From Spirodela intermedia (lineage: Eukaryota; Streptophyta; Magnoliopsida; Alismatales; Araceae), in the NCBI GenBank assembly GCA_902729315.2, contig LR746272.1:12538327-12602326 (forward strand): a DNA stretch of 64,000 nucleotides, given 5' to 3'. Made by a program: the position numbers and the translations under genes. Shown here piece after piece: positions 36,279-49,884 of this stretch. How positions within the stretch are numbered: the stretch's first letter is position 1; each line of letters opens with the position of its first letter. Below the pieces are notes generated by a model. The model was not told the origin of the DNA and did not search any database. It saw only the letters and a program-made list of their open reading frames with translations.

Positions 36279-37872
36279 GTAAAGCAAGAAAGCGTGTGCA
36301 TCTCATCTGCAGGAGAGGAGAAGCTCTAGAACGAACATAGGGAGTGCTAAAGATAACTGAGGTAGTTGCAATGAGTCAGCTGAAACTTGAGTGAGAGCCA
36401 GAAGCCAGGAAGAGGGAAGAGCTGTCATGTTGGGCTATTCTCCCCCCTCTATGTGCACCCTTCTTGGGATAATATGAGTACCTCGGTGTTCCATTATCGT
36501 AGTAAGGTCTTGGAGGTTTCCGTAGGTGACGTGGGGGGTCGACATTGACAAAGAAACGGTCGAGGTCGGACTTGGGTGGTTAAACGAAGAGCTGGATTAT
36601 CCACCTGTGACAATGACCCTTTGATGAGCACCTTCATCAGGGGCAACTACAAATATGAGCCATTACTCAGCATTTTCTATTATTCTGGCATGAATTTTGT
36701 AGATTAATTCTTTGGTCTTGAGATGACCCCTGAGCTTTCGCGGTTATCTGCCATTAACACGTTCTGATTCCTATTATGAATATTTGAGCATCAAGTCAGT
36801 ACTCTCACGGTATTAATTCTTCTAAATCTGCTACCGCACCCTACCGCACGGTATGTTGATGTGCAGACGGGCAGATCACTTGAACGAACACCATTCTGGA
36901 GGAGCCTGGTGTGTCTTTCTTCGTCCGAACCTGCTATTCCTATCTCCGGCAGACATCCCCAGTGTTTGTGACGATTGCTGACTAGATCTGGTGATCAACT
37001 TCTCCTTATTATTTTGTGATATAATTGGCCCTTTTTATCTCAAAACACCATGTAAGGTTGACTCTCATTTCGTTTAGAAAAATAGTTGCAGGCAAGCTCA
37101 TCTCCTATTTTAATCTACACCAGAGAAACTTCTTCAGAATCTAAATCGTCAACCTCATATGAGCGACATTGTTGAGATAAATAATAATACACTCTCCCTC
37201 TCTCTGCCCTAACTTGTTCTGAATAGTTTAATCTGAAGAATGGTTCCTCATTGCACAGTTTTTTCCTGTCTTTCCTCCGTCTGCAATTCACCGAAGCGCC
37301 GTTAACGTCGCATGTCGTCGGAGATGGATATACCTTCTTCAGTCTCCCCGCCCCTCCAGGGTCGTTCCTCAGTAACTGGTACGTTTTCCCTGTACGGCAC
37401 GAGTTATAGCACAGAATCCGAATCTCTATGGTACGACACACGCTACTTCTCTCTTACAAAGACCACACGAAATCGCGACGGCACTTGGCTTCCTGGTCCG
37501 GCCACCCAATCGAAAGGTCGGGACGGTGTGAATCCAGACCCGTCTACGTTATTGCTAGGTTTGACCCTTGGAATCGAGTCAAGACATCAAAATAATAGAG
37601 ATGTGGGATTTGTTTACGACTCCAGAGACATCTTCTGTCACTTCAATTTCGGATTTCATTTCATCAGCCGGTACTACACAGTAGAAAAGACGACGAGAGG
37701 CCACGATACAGAGCGGAAGGGGTTAGGTTCGGAGCCAAGCCATGTGGAGACCTCCTCTCCCTTATTTTTCTTTCCACACCATACACCATGCTACGCAGGA
37801 GAGCCTCGATGCTGACTTTCAGTAGGGTCACCATTGGATGGAACGTAGCAGCAGGACGGACGTGGGGGACTT
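35510..37872. other. Intergenic, 3' side of MOT1; no gene recognised
   Basis: Apart from the long GA tract at 36182-36276 nothing was identified. The frames at 37115-37441 (-) and 37312-37815 (+) overlap antiparallel and lack domains or splice support. A B-box-like GGTTCAAGTCTCACTG at about 35666 hints at a tRNA-derived SINE but no matching A box or tail was seen. Confidence 0.45.
36182..36276. repeat. Long (GA)n microsatellite
   Basis: An uninterrupted run of about 47 GA units, the longest pure dinucleotide tract in the window. Confidence 0.97.
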
Positions 37873-39222
37873 TCAGAGGCGCTTGCCTATTGCCTTCCGG
37901 ATGGAAAGGAGGAGGTGCGCGGCGAGCCCGCAGGCGAAGCCCAGCGCGGCGCTCGAGCCCACCAGCGACACCGCCGCGCAGGTCAGCACCACCAGCGACT
38001 CCTCCTTGCCGGTCATGTCCCGGCAGCACGCCGCCAGCTCGAGCCCGGCGAAGAGAAGCAGCACCCCCAGCAGCCCCACCGGGAACGCCGCTAGTAGCCT
38101 CAGCAGGGATCCCCCCAGCAGGACGCCAACCAGCAGCTTGCCCATACCGAGAGCCGCCACGCACCCCCCGCCCCTCCCCCCGAACTTGTACTGCCCCGCG
38201 AGACCCCCCGCCCCGTGGCAGCTCGGCATCGCCCCGAACCAACAGCCCACCAGGTTCATCAGCCCGACCGTCACCGACACCGATGTCGCCGACACCTCCT
38301 GGGTCTTCTCCGGGAAGAGGTCGTGCGATAGCCGGCACACCGCCACCACCGAATTCAGCACCGACAGGGGTATCTGCGGCACCGCGCCCCTCAGGAATCC
38401 CTCCTTCCACGCGTGGCGGGAAATGCGCACGACGTGCACGGTCGACGGCCCCAGCGTGAACCCTCTCACCGCGCTCGGCTCCCTTATCACCGCCAGCACC
38501 ACGCCAAGGAGGAAGACGATCACGGCGGAGGGCAGCGAGGTTAAGATCTTCCACACCCTGCTCCTGCCGCTCCTGCCCTCGGGCCTACCCAGATCTTCGT
38601 CCTCGCCGCTCCCCCCGTTCTCGCCGGCGCCGTTAACGATCAGGATGAAGCAAACACAGATCATGGCGAGGACCAGCCCGTCCGAGCCCAGCCATGGCCT
38701 CTGATCCAGGGACTTACCCTTGGCGAGGTTCTGTTCGTTCCTGACGTACCTCACGGCGGTCAGCGAGAAGGAGAGGCCCTGCGCGAGCTGGACTCCCCTG
38801 ACGACCGGCAGCGGGATGTAATTGTACACGATCCCCATCAGCCCAGTGACGCCGAGGAGGAAGACCACCGCGGAGGTGCAGATGCCGGCGGCCATGATCT
38901 CCGGCACGCCGAACTCGTCCGGCCCACTGGAGATGGCGACGGCGGCGATGGACTTCATGGGCTGCACCGGCATCGGCACGCCGTAGAGAGCGCCGGTGAG
39001 GACATTGTAGACGCCCGTGAAGATGAGGGTGGTGCCAAGGTCGAGTCCCTTGGCGAGGGAGAGGGCCATGATGATCGGCACGTAGGTTCCGAGGTCTCCC
39101 ATGGCGCCGTTGACCTCCGCCCATCTTGACCGGAAGGCCAGGTTGGAACGGACTAGGGCGAGGAGGCCTTTCCCCTTCCGAGCAAGAGGCCCATCTGGGC
39201 TCACGCCATCGCCGCTGCTCAT
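37873..39222 (-). CDS. MOT1: Molybdate transporter MOT1 family
   Basis: A high-affinity molybdate anion transporter of the sulfate-transporter-related family lacking a STAS domain. Members act at the plasma, mitochondrial or vacuolar membrane. Single exon, 449 aa from the chosen ATG (39220-39222, MSSGDGVSPDG); typical length is about 450-460. An in-frame upstream start would add 39 mostly Ser/Glu-rich residues coded by a GAA/TTC-type repeat, and is less likely. Motifs include WAEVNGAMGDLGTYVPIIMA, GVPMPVQPMKSIAAVAIS, a second conserved repeat PQIPLSVLNSVVAVCRLSHD, and MNLVGCWFGAMPSCHGAGGL followed by GQYKFGGRGG. About ten hydrophobic segments are apparent. It is divergent from the SERINC gene, with about 1.8 kb between starts. 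Family assignment is firm; the exact paralogue and membrane are not determined. Confidence 0.95.
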   Translation of the reverse strand: MSSGDGVSPDGPLARKGKGLLALVRSNLAFRSRWAEVNGAMGDLGTYVPIIMALSLAKGLDLGTTLIFTGVYNVLTGALYGVPMPVQPMKSIAAVAISSGPDEFGVPEIMAAGICTSAVVFLLGVTGLMGIVYNYIPLPVVRGVQLAQGLSFSLTAVRYVRNEQNLAKGKSLDQRPWLGSDGLVLAMICVCFILIVNGAGENGGSGEDEDLGRPEGRSGRSRVWKILTSLPSAVIVFLLGVVLAVIREPSAVRGFTLGPSTVHVVRISRHAWKEGFLRGAVPQIPLSVLNSVVAVCRLSHDLFPEKTQEVSATSVSVTVGLMNLVGCWFGAMPSCHGAGGLAGQYKFGGRGGGCVAALGMGKLLVGVLLGGSLLRLLAAFPVGLLGVLLLFAGLELAACCRDMTGKEESLVVLTCAAVSLVGSSAALGFACGLAAHLLLSIRKAIGKRL

Positions 39223-41035
39223 GTCTCCGGAAGAAGAGGAAGAAGAAGAAGAAGAAGAAAGCTCTCTCTCTCTCTCAAGCTCTCTCTGGGTTTTCGACGG
39301 CCGTGGCCGTCGAGTATTTGTAGGACGCGAAAAAGTCAACGGTTCAGTGGATGCACACTTCCCTAGAGAGGATTTATTCCGTCAGGCATGACATATGCAC
39401 TCACGTCGGTAGGGAAATTCGAATAAATATAGGCCCGTCTTATTCCCTCCGGTCGTCGTCAGCCTTCATGGACGTGGAGAATCTCGCCTTCATGGGCCTC
39501 TGGTCAACGGAAATGGGCTCACTCAGTTGGGCCGTTCACTGTCAGGTGGGCCGGACAGGGCTAAAACGTTTCTGTGTTTAGCAGGCCTGGCCCGACCCAC
39601 CAGCACGTAATCCGGCCCTTGCTTGTTGCTTTTAGCGAAGATGCTCCACGCCCGCAAGATTCCTTACATCCAGTTACTTTGCCTGGGGCCATGCCTCCAC
39701 GTGGCACCTCCTCTCTCTGCGTCGTTCTTCTTACGGTGGTAATCGGACGGCCTATGCAGCCTCACTTACAGGGTGCCCTGAACGGGGACGGGTGTGATCG
39801 CATCGCACAGAAGTAGCTCTAGAGCGCGGCACATTTGTCGCCTGCCAACGGGGGACGTATCAAGTGAATGACGTGGCGGGCACGACCCTTCCTCTAACAG
39901 AAAAGCATGCGGCGGGAAAAAGAAGAGGACCTCCCCCCTCTCGCTCACCGCGCTGAATCTCCACCACTCTCTCCCTCTCTCCGGCTGAGAGTAAAGCTGA
40001 TCCACGCACCGATGCGGATGTGAGAGGAGGAAGAAGAAGAAGACGAGGACCGGAGAATAAGGGAAGGTTCTGAGAGAAGCTTCGCAGAAACGCAAGGCTC
40101 CAGAAGCTCTGTCTATTTTGTGGTAAGTTCTTCGACGATTCGGCCGTGGCCTGTCTTCCGTTCTAGCTCCACCTCTGAGTCTACCTCATTTGCTCTTCAG
40201 AATCGTTTCGAGTGTTCGACTCTTTCATTTCTTTTGCTTCTCTGCTTCTAATCCATTTTCAAGCTGTCTGGAATTTTCGATGTTCAATGCTGATGTCCTC
40301 TCGGTTCCATCGTGATTGGCATTTCCAAGTTGTTCTGAGTTAACACTAAGTTTATCTATCCGTCATGGGCTTGCGAATTCTGCAAATGGTCGTTTAGCGA
40401 TTGACTCAGACGTCTATTCTCTGTTAGTCTGAATTTATCACAGCCGATCTGAGAATATTTAGTCATCGACCCCGATATCGATATGACCGCTGATCTGCGG
40501 CCGAAAGGCAGGAGGGTAGTTCGCGTCCTTATGATAGTGAGGGAGACTCCATAGCGTTCCAGTGGTTATGACGGTTCCTTGATTCAGAGGAGGTAAATAC
40601 TCCACGGAGATTGTTCGTTCAGGTTTCCGTCGTAATCAGTTTCAGTTGGCATTAGTTGACACTGCGCTGTGTCAAAACGTTTTGCATAGTTTTGTCGACG
40701 AGGTACCTTGCATGTATCATCACATTTTTCTATTTGGGATGCCAATAAAAAGCCTTTTTTATGCGTGGCGGAGGATTCTTTAGTTGTTTTATTATTTGTA
40801 CCTTAGACGTAAATTTATCAATTATTATTCTCAGCGTCGGGATTTCCTATTCTCCAGTCGGATTCTAATTTTTAATAACACTATAGAATGCCTACGCAGA
40901 ATCTGCGGATTAGCGACCATTGAAATTCACACATTAGGAATGAAGAAGGAAGATGCGCGCCGGTGAGATGTTACGTTGACCACACACCGGCTGATTGTAG
41001 ACCGTGCGATTATGACTAACGAAGCGGTGGCAGCA
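39223..41035. promoter_or_regulatory. Divergent MOT1/SERINC intergenic region with SERINC 5' leader intron
   Basis: TATATTTATT on the minus strand (39422-39431), about 200 bases before the MOT1 ATG, is a possible TATA element. Toward SERINC, a leader-like purine-rich block at 40020-40120 ends in a GT donor (TTTGTGGTAAG near 40121). That suggests an intron in the 5' UTR running to near the first coding exon at about 41.0 kb. The part 39510-40710 is the counterpart of the diverged copy at 27.8-28.7 kb. Confidence 0.5.
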
Positions 41036-44000
41036 ATGGAGAGCGGAGAACTCGACAACAGTGGCAACGGGGACAGGTGCCGCACCATAGTCGAGAACTC
41101 ACGCTGGTCAAAGTTCTGCAACGGACCGAGCCCCTCTTTGGCAAGATACGCCTACGGTCTCATCTTCTTCGTCACTAACATTCTAGCCTGGGCCATCCGG
41201 GACTACGGCCACAGCGCCCTCTCGGGGCTGAAGAGTACTTACTCTTTCATTCCCCTCATTCCGACAATCATCGACGGCCAATGGGTCTGTGCTCTTACAC
41301 GGCTTTTTTTGCCCAGGACTTAAAGGATGCGACGGTGCCCGTGAGTGTCTTGGAGCAGAAGGCGTGCTCCGTATCAGCCTCGGCTGCTTCGTATCCTCTG
41401 AATGGCCTCTCTGGCTTCTGCTTAAGTGACGCTTTGCTATTCATGCTTTACCCAGGAGTTTTCTCTTCACAAACATCATTAGGTTTTCTTCTTCGTGATG
41501 TGTCTCTCGACTGCTGAGACAAAAAAGTTGGTCGAAGAGAGAAATATGTGGCACACAAAATGCTGGGCTTGGAAGATCATTCTGTGGTTGGGTCTGATGA
41601 CGATCCCATTTTTGGTACCGTCTGCATTAATCAATCTCTACGGTCAGTGTTTCGTAAACAGGGTAGATGTTTTTCATTTCTTTTGTTCTCATCTTTCCAA
41701 AGGACTCAAACGTAACTTAATTGGCCATGGCCTTTTCAGGGATAATTGCCCATCTTGGCGCCGGGTATGTTCCTTGTCATTGTTGTTTCCCTTCTGCTTT
41801 CGCGGCGAAAAGGTGTAGCTGATCTGTTGATCTGTGATGTGTAGCTGAGAGAGTATGCCCCATAGTTGTGCACCTCTTTCGGGATTTTTTATCATAACAT
41901 CGCTATTTTGGACGATGTTTTATAGGATCTTCCTCGTGATCCAACTCATTAGCGTGATCAGCTTCATTACATGGCTTAACGATTGTTACCGGTCAGAGAA
42001 GAACGCCGAGCGGTGGTAAGCCTGTCTTTTTTCTAGCGAAACCGTGAAATAATTCCTTGCTCCAGATAGTTCCAATTATTAATTTTTTCTGTGCACGTAC
42101 ATTTCAGAAGTTACAAGCATAATTCAACTAACGTAGAGTAGTTTACTTTCTCTTGAAATCGATCTTCCTGGGGTCGGAATATATGCAATGCAACCTTTAT
42201 CACTTGCAGTATATGGAACATATGTGGAAAGCCGACAACTATTTTATCTTCTTTCATTGCAAATATGGTTCTTGATATTTTTGATTTTATTTTTTTACGT
42301 GGGAATCAGTTTTTATGTTTAACATGTGCATTATATTATTCAAAAGTAAACGAAGGTAACAGAAAAATAACATATAAATTTCGACCATTGAATAGACAGA
42401 AGATCCCATCGAATAAGTACAAATATTGTCATTTGCCTTCAATAGCGATTTCCGGACACAGAGCGAATAGTGACCCTACGGAAGGTCAATGCCAAAACAT
42501 AGAGGTTATACCCACCCTGTAGGAACATCGACCTTTCAATCCCTATCGCATTTGGGGGTGGGCGGGTCCGACCAACTATTCAAGAACTCTTGTCCAGCTT
42601 ATCTGCTTTATTAGCGCTCGATAATATGCCAAGACGTAAGTTTTTGCGACATATTGCGACAATATCATATGGAAAAATCCTTTTTAGGCCACTCAGCGGC
42701 TAGGAACTGTTATTGTTCTGCGTGTCAAACTGATAGCAACCCGCCCAGAAAAGTTCCCCTTTGACTTCTAAAGTATCTGATGGAGGCGTAAGAGTCTGAC
42801 TTCTCAATTGGATTTATTTCTCTCAATAATTGATCCCTGCAATGTTCTTGATAAATGCGTCAACTTGGAGCTTACTCGCCCTGAGGTAGAGGCCATTTTC
42901 CTCATCTCCAGCTCCCTGCCAACGCTGATAATGCGCAATATGCTGTACAGAACCTGACATTTTCTTCAATTCTCTTTTCCCCTGTAGTTGAAACTGACAT
43001 CGAGTGGTTTTTGGAGCTGCAGCCGAGTTCGGGTCCTCGTAAGCTCCTTCGCTGCATACGTTTCTTCCTTCCTGGGAATAATCTTGATGTACATATGGTA
43101 CGCACCGAAGCTGTCCTGCGAGCCGAACATCATCTTCATCTCCCTGACGCTGGGGCTTCTGCAGATCATGACCCTCGTCTCCATCCACCCGAGAGTGAGC
43201 CAACCGGCCGTACCACCCGTCCGGGGCCTTCGCCCCCGCACTCCCCATCCCTAGCTGATTCCATACATGGTTCAGGTGAATGCAGGATTCTTGGCACCCG
43301 GACTCATGGGAGTATACCTCGTCTTCCTCTGCTGGTGCGCCGTGAGGAGGTACTCCCCTGAGGGGTTTTTCTTTTCCCCCCCAAAAAAAAAAAAACAATT
43401 ATTCTCAATTTATATATATATATATATGCATATTTTTGGGATTATTCCTTCTTCTACTTTTGTACAGCGAGCCAGAGAGAGACAACCGCAACAGGATGGC
43501 GCAGACCGGAACACACAAGGACTGGCTCACAATAATAGTAAGTTTTTCGTTCTGACCATGAAAGCGTTGACCGTGAAAATTTCCCCAGAGCTCCCAAAAT
43601 AGTACCCTAAATCCCATAAATAATTCCTTCAGGGTAACATTCCTATGCATTAGCTACCCGTGAACGTTCCATTCCTGATGGAGACCTTCGGTTTGACTTT
43701 GGCAGAGCTTCGTCATCGCAGTGCTCGCCATAGTCATGGCGACGTTTTCCACGGGGATTGACTCGCGGTCGTTCCAGGTGCATCTCTGGCCTCCTACTCT
43801 CCAGCTTTCTGCGGTTCTTCTCTCTGAACTCGGTCTCTTTGACATTTTCCCCAGTTCAAGAAGACCGAGGCGGAGCCGGACGACGTGCCGTACGGCTACG
43901 GCTTCTTCCACTTCGTCTTCGCCATGGGAGCCATGTACTTTGCGATGCTCTTCATCAGCTGGAACGCCAATCAAACGACGCAAAGGTCACCAAAGTCAAC

Positions 44001-44333
44001 TCCAAGCTTATACTGCGTTGACTTTGGGGCACCATCTTGATTTTTGTGGCCTTCCCATGCAGATGGACGATCGACGTCGGATGGGCCAGTACCTGGGTCA
44101 GAGTGGTCAACGAATGGCTGGCGGCCGTCCTTTACGGTAAATTTCTTATACACCAAGTAGACTTCCGCGGTTTCCAAAAATAGCTCTTTCGGAAGGAGAT
44201 GGCTGACTTTCGGCGGCGTTCTCTGCTGAGCTTCGCAGTCTGGATGCTCCTCGCCTCTCTCGCCACGAGAGCGAGGGAATCTGATGCCACGTGTCGACTG
44301 GAGAATCAATCTGATCCGTCCGATGAGGGATGA
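41036..44333 (+). CDS. SERINC/TDE1-family membrane protein
   Basis: A polytopic membrane protein of the serine-incorporator family, whose members are lipid-scrambling or serine-lipid-linked membrane proteins; plant roles are little known. Twelve exons give 411 aa: 41036-41234, 41317-41390, 41483-41642, 41740-41764, 41926-42015, 43023-43194, 43276-43349, 43468-43537, 43706-43777, 43855-43985, 44063-44136, 44239-44333. Family landmarks are ARYAYGLIFFVTNILAWAIR, LKGCDGARECLGAEGVLRIS, VFFFVMCLSTAETKK, SFITWLNDCYRSEKN, GIILMYIWYAPKLSCEPN, VNAGFLAPGLMGVYLVFLCW, STGIDSRSFQ, DDVPYGYGFFHFVFAMGAMY and WTIDVGWASTWVRVVNEWL. In-frame ATGs at 40976 and 41012 lie upstream; 41036 (MESGE) fits plant homologues best. 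The extreme C-terminus (about 30 residues, SDATCRLENQ and on) looks poorly conserved. Length is normal for the family (about 410-420). Confidence 0.93.
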
Positions 44334-45040
44334 TGCTTACCACTACTTCCACGGCTATTCTTACGTAATTCTTTATGTGGATATTTAAGGCTTATAATCT
44401 TGGTCCGCGAGGTATTATTAAATTAATACGGCCGCAACGAACGGCCGAGGTTTGACCATACTCTGACTTTGAGTATCCATCGTGGGGCGTTGACTGGATC
44501 TTCTACAATCTTCCAACGCCGCTCGACGGGGACCGGAAGCGGCCAGTTCGACTTCCCATTCGACGACGGAGGCGGTAGCGGGTAGTCGCCTTGAACCGTC
44601 CATCGCGATCTCGACGGCCAGCAGAAGCTGTCGATAGTTTATTTTTTTAATATTTTTTACTTCACGATAGGGAATATTCCGAGTTCACGAGCCGTTGATC
44701 GGACGAGTAAAATGCGTCCACGTAACTTTGGCGCGGCTTCTTCCGGGAATTTTCTCTGTTTTGTCTGGAGATATTTATATTTCTGGGGTTTCATTGGACT
44801 TCGTTTCGGAAGAAGAGGAAAATTGTAGAACGGAGGAAAAATCTGAACCTATCCAGGCGCCTCCGAGTTTCAGACGGAAGGCGCAGGTCGCCGCCCGCCA
44901 AACCCTAGATCGCCGCAACCTGTTTCTACCGTCGCACGCCCACCCACCGTCTCGATCGGAGGCGGGGTTTCGAGATCCGGAGTTCCGTCGTACTTTCTCT
45001 GTGAATCTGCCCAGCGAGGGATACGGAGCGGGAGGGGCTG
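44334..45040. promoter_or_regulatory. SERINC 3' flank and MLN51 promoter/leader
   Basis: About 700 bases lie between the SERINC stop and the MLN51 ATG. No gene recognised. A TATTTATATTT stretch at about 44771 could serve as a TATA-like element for MLN51, but distance and context are unproven. Confidence 0.4.
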
Positions 45041-48000
45041 ATGGCGGAGGCTTCGTCGGCTGGGGCGGCAGCGCCTCCGGAGGAGGATGAACCGGAATAC
45101 GAGAGTGATCCCGACGAGGCGCTGCTCCCGTCGGCAATGCGTAGGAGGGAGGCCAGCGACGACGAGGAAGAAGTGGAGGGATCGGACGGAGAAGGGAAGA
45201 TGACAAGGGCGGCGAGGAGGATCGGCGGGATCGGATCAGAGGAGGATTTCGACGGGCAGGGCGCGGCACCGGGGTACGAGGACGAGGATTCCGAGCGGGA
45301 GGACTACGTGGAAGAGGTCGCGGAAGACGACGAGGAACTAGCAGAGGAGGAGGAGACGGGGGCTGCGGTGTACGGCCGTGCTGATGATGGCAACCACGTC
45401 GGCAGCGCGGGCCGTGCAGAAATCCCGGCGGAGGGCCTGGAATTTGCTGGAGAGGGCAACGGGTTTGATGGAGAGAATCAGGATTATCACGAGAAAAGCC
45501 AAGGGGAAGGAGAAGAGAAGAAGGAGAACGAGCCCTTTGCTGTGCCAACTGCGGGAGCCTTCTACATGCACGATGATCGTTTCAGAGAAAATGGTGGCGG
45601 AAGACACGGGTAACACGTCTTTTCTTGAGGATAATTTATATTTACTTTCGTCGCATGATTTATTGTGTTTTCCCACGAGTCTTTCTCATGATCACGTTTG
45701 ACGGTCTCTAATCTCAGTTTTAAGGTCGGAGTGAGTATCTCTTTGAATGTGAAGGCTCTTGTCGATTAGATGACCTCCTTCGATGGGTTATAAAAGCCAG
45801 AGCATAGTGACGCCTTTTAGGAAAATCTGCATTCCAACAAACTTTTAGTGCAACGACCATACTCGCATGAATCATTTTCTCTCTAATTAAAAAAGATTAT
45901 AGCTTGATATTTTTTTGAATATGGGAACTCGGGATCGTAACCAAAAAATCTGAGTTCCTTTTCTTGGTTGGGTAGATAAGCTTTAGTTTGTCTCAATCAT
46001 TATATTTTTTTTATTCATTAATAATTGGAACTGTGATGCTATCTCAATTATAAAAGTAAGTTTCACATTTTTTTCACCTTCATAATTGGTAGTGTATCAT
46101 TGTGAAAGTAGCCAGTTTGTTTATGTTGTTCTCGATTTATTCATGAATCCATCCTGTTTAATTCTTTTGTGATATCTGAAATTATTCACGCATCTGATTT
46201 TGGCCTCTGTGTGCACAGTCGCATGAAAGGTGGGCGAAAATTGTGGGAATCGAAAGATGAGCGACAGTGGGTTCATGACAGATTTGAAGAAATGAGTATA
46301 CAGGATTCACGCCACAAGGTGATTTTAGTGCACTAGCATTTGCATTAGATTTTCCCTTTTTTTTTACAGTAAGCTATACTTTCTCTAAACACATTTTTTC
46401 AAGCACATTTATGGCATTATCATTTTGGTTCACGGTGCGTATTTCAGCACTGGTATTGTGATAGAACTAAATCAAAACACTAGAAATTCATTTAAGCTAT
46501 CAGTAAATTTGAGTACCATCATTCGTGCTCAGAAATTGAGCGGAAGTTTCCAAATTCTCTGTTGATCTTTTCTTGTTACAAATAAAAGAATTCAGACTTA
46601 TTTTTTAGACTCTATTGTAAGTTGATTTCTTTTTTTTTTCCCCTTTTAGGAAAGAAATTCTAGAGGGCGTTTTCGGGGTCGTGGTGGAAGTCGAAGTACT
46701 GATCGAGATCGGGGATATATAAGAGGAAATAAGCCTCAATCATATGATGAGAGGCCTCGTGCGTATGATGGTCGATCTAGAGCTTACAGGGATGACAGAT
46801 CAAGAGCCTATGATGAGGGTGGTCATCAGAACCATGCACCAAAATCTGTGAGAGGCAGAGGGAGCAGACGCTATGAACCTCTGCCTAAGAGTAACAGTGA
46901 TCAGCTGACAACTCAGAATAAGCAGTGAGTGTAATTTGAGCTTTCTCTGCTATTCCTTTTTACTGCATAACTTTGTTTACTTATAAGATATATTTTTTTG
47001 CATCTTTGACCATATTCTCTGGCTTCTGTTGTGTAGGAGTGGAAAATCTCATGATGGAGCATCAAATAATAACGTGGCAAAGAAAAATTCTAGTTCGTCC
47101 GGCATTCATGTTGAACAAGCTCATCAACAGAAACACATTTTTAATTCTAGCTTGAATTCTGCATCACCTCCTTTTTACCCTTCTGGATCTTCTTCTGGCC
47201 AAGACATTTCTGCTAGTGCAAAGAGGGATCCACAATCTGCAAGTGGTAATCAGAATGCTTCTTCTTCTTATGGAGAGGATAATTTTTCACCCTCGCACAG
47301 TGGTCCAACATTTAGAGGGAAAACTGTTGTCGATCCTCTTGTTCAGGATAGATATGTTGTTGATGATGCTGCCCGACCTGTTATTGGGAAGAACGTGCGT
47401 AATTTACAGCTGCCAGCTTCATCTTCTCCAGCCATCAGCGCAACACAGATGCCACAACGTGGTCAGGGAAGGGTTTTGACTGCAGTAGGGAGGGGCTCTG
47501 TGCAGATGCAGCTTCCTTCTGTTCAACGGGCTGCTCAAGCTCCAGCTCAGTCTTTACATCGAGCATCTAATCAGCTGTCAGGTCAGCATTCTGGTGGTGG
47601 ATCTCAAGTTTCATCTCCATCTGAAGTTGGGGAATCAGATTCACCACGTGGATCAGTGAAGTCGATGTCAACTGTGTCTGGCAAATCAAAAGCCATCACC
47701 CAAGGAGGTGGCAGAGGGTCTTTTCTGTACGGTGGAGCTCAAGTTATGGGAGCCAATGGGGCCATGGGTCTCGCTCATGGTGATCAAAATTTTCCGGGCA
47801 CTCCGGCTTTGCTGCCAGGTTCGACTTTTTTATTATTTTCTTAGAATCTATTCGCAGATTTATTATCTTTTATTTTTCCTCTGATAATTGCCTTCTTTGC
47901 CAATCAATCTTATTGCAGATTTAACGGTTTTTCCCCCGGTCGCAAATCTTTTAGCCTAATGCTCTTGTATGCTTGTGATATGTATAATGTCTCTCATTAC

Positions 48001-49838
48001 TAAAGGAAGATGCCAATATTCTCAAAATGGGAACCAGGTTCCTGAAAGTTACAGATCCACAAAACACACACCACATTACTATATGAACGCAAGATAACAA
48101 GTTATGCTAGCGTATCCCGGATACAACCTAGTTGTTAACAATGCTCCTTCTGAAAGAGAATTTATGGTGTAATTCTAAGTGACTATTTATGTGGAGATCC
48201 ACATAAGTGAACTTTAGTGGGCTAATAATCGCATATCTACCGTAGGAATTAACGGGGAGACAAATCCTGGAAAATCTAGGAGTAACTACCCTATTAGGAA
48301 GTTTACAATACAGCCTTCTTTTGAAATCTTAGTGTGATAACTGAAGATGTGCAAACTGTTATTGCCCTTACGATTTTTACTATCGTACCAAGATTAGCAA
48401 CATCTTGGAGTACCTGTTATTGCTCTATGACTATCGTTATAGAGTTGAAGGGTAGGTTGTATAAAAGTTTGCAGATCATCTATCCTGTATGGGACAGTGT
48501 TATATTTCTAAAAAAATTATACTGATAGACTGTGAGTTGCTGAAACGAAAATGAGAGCCTTCAACATGAAAACATTTAAAATGCCATGATTGTATGAGAA
48601 AATGTGAAGAGATGATATATAAAATTTCATTTTAGACAAGTGAAATGGATATCTATATATTTTGAAGTGAAATTTATGTCATTGTGGCGGTTTTGGGCAA
48701 GTACACAAAAGATCAATATCGGCACTTTTTAATATATTTGGTAACCATTTTTACAATCTTATTTTGAAAGAATGCAAAAATAACATGGAAACGTGTTGAA
48801 TGTTAACCGTATTGTCAAGTGTATGCATGAAATATTTTTCATTCAATTTAGTGGACTGCAGGCATTAGGGTACCGTTCTTACATGTTGCTTCTGTTTGTT
48901 TTAAATGTGGTGCACTGCTAAGGAATGATGCGACGAATTCACCATTATTTCAAATCGTGGTGAAACGTTCAATGAGGAAAAGCGCACTAATCCCAATTTC
49001 TTCTTGACAAAATACTTCAGTTTTAATGATGAATGGTGACAATCTCTTTCTAGAACTTTTTTGCTGATGAAAGAACTGAGACATGGCTGAAAGAAACCAA
49101 CTCATCTGTCATTCCCGCAGAAGTCCCCATTTAAATATCTGTCCACTTATGGGGCCTTCCTCTTGAATAAATTTGAAAGTAAATATCTTTCTAAAGGTAT
49201 ACTCTCAAGGACCGTCTAAATGGCATCTCTGTATTCTGCACCTTGTTGATGGAGGCTATATTCAGCTCAACCTTCATTTAACTCAAAGGAAACTATCCTT
49301 TAATACTTGTTAAGAATCCACTGGACTCTCTCTCTCTCTCTCTCTCTCTTAGATGGTAGTGATCGCCATGGTAGGCTCCTTATTGGCCAACGATCAGTAG
49401 TTTGTGGCCACTGTTTAGTTGGTTGGAAAGCTACATAACTTGAATTTAGCATTTTTCTCTATGAACCGACTTTAACGCCACCATGTGACTTATTGCTTAT
49501 TCTGTATCACTGCTCAGAAAACCAATGCCTGATATAAATTTAGCTTATTCGTGCCGTGATCTGAAAACTGTAAGTATTTCCTTGGATTCTAAGAATTTGA
49601 CATGTCATCCTCTTGAATTTTCTAACTACGACTGGATTGTGTGTGAAAATGCAGTGATGCAATTCGGAGGTCAACATCCAGGTGTTCCTACTGTCGGCAT
49701 GGCACTACCAGGATACGTTGCCCAGCCACAACTTGGTTTTGGAAACTCTGAAATGACTTGGTATGCTTGTTTGTTTTGCATATTCACTGTACACCCCATG
49801 TTTTCCCATGACATGCTTCTTAGTCAACCCTTGAAACA

Positions 49839-49884
<46 letters not shown>

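Noticed and set aside
37664-38704. Long frames (223-296 codons) overlapping MOT1 in other frames
   Set aside because: GC-rich shadows rich in Pro/Ser/Arg or Gly/Arg; MOT1 in its own frame has strong family motifs.
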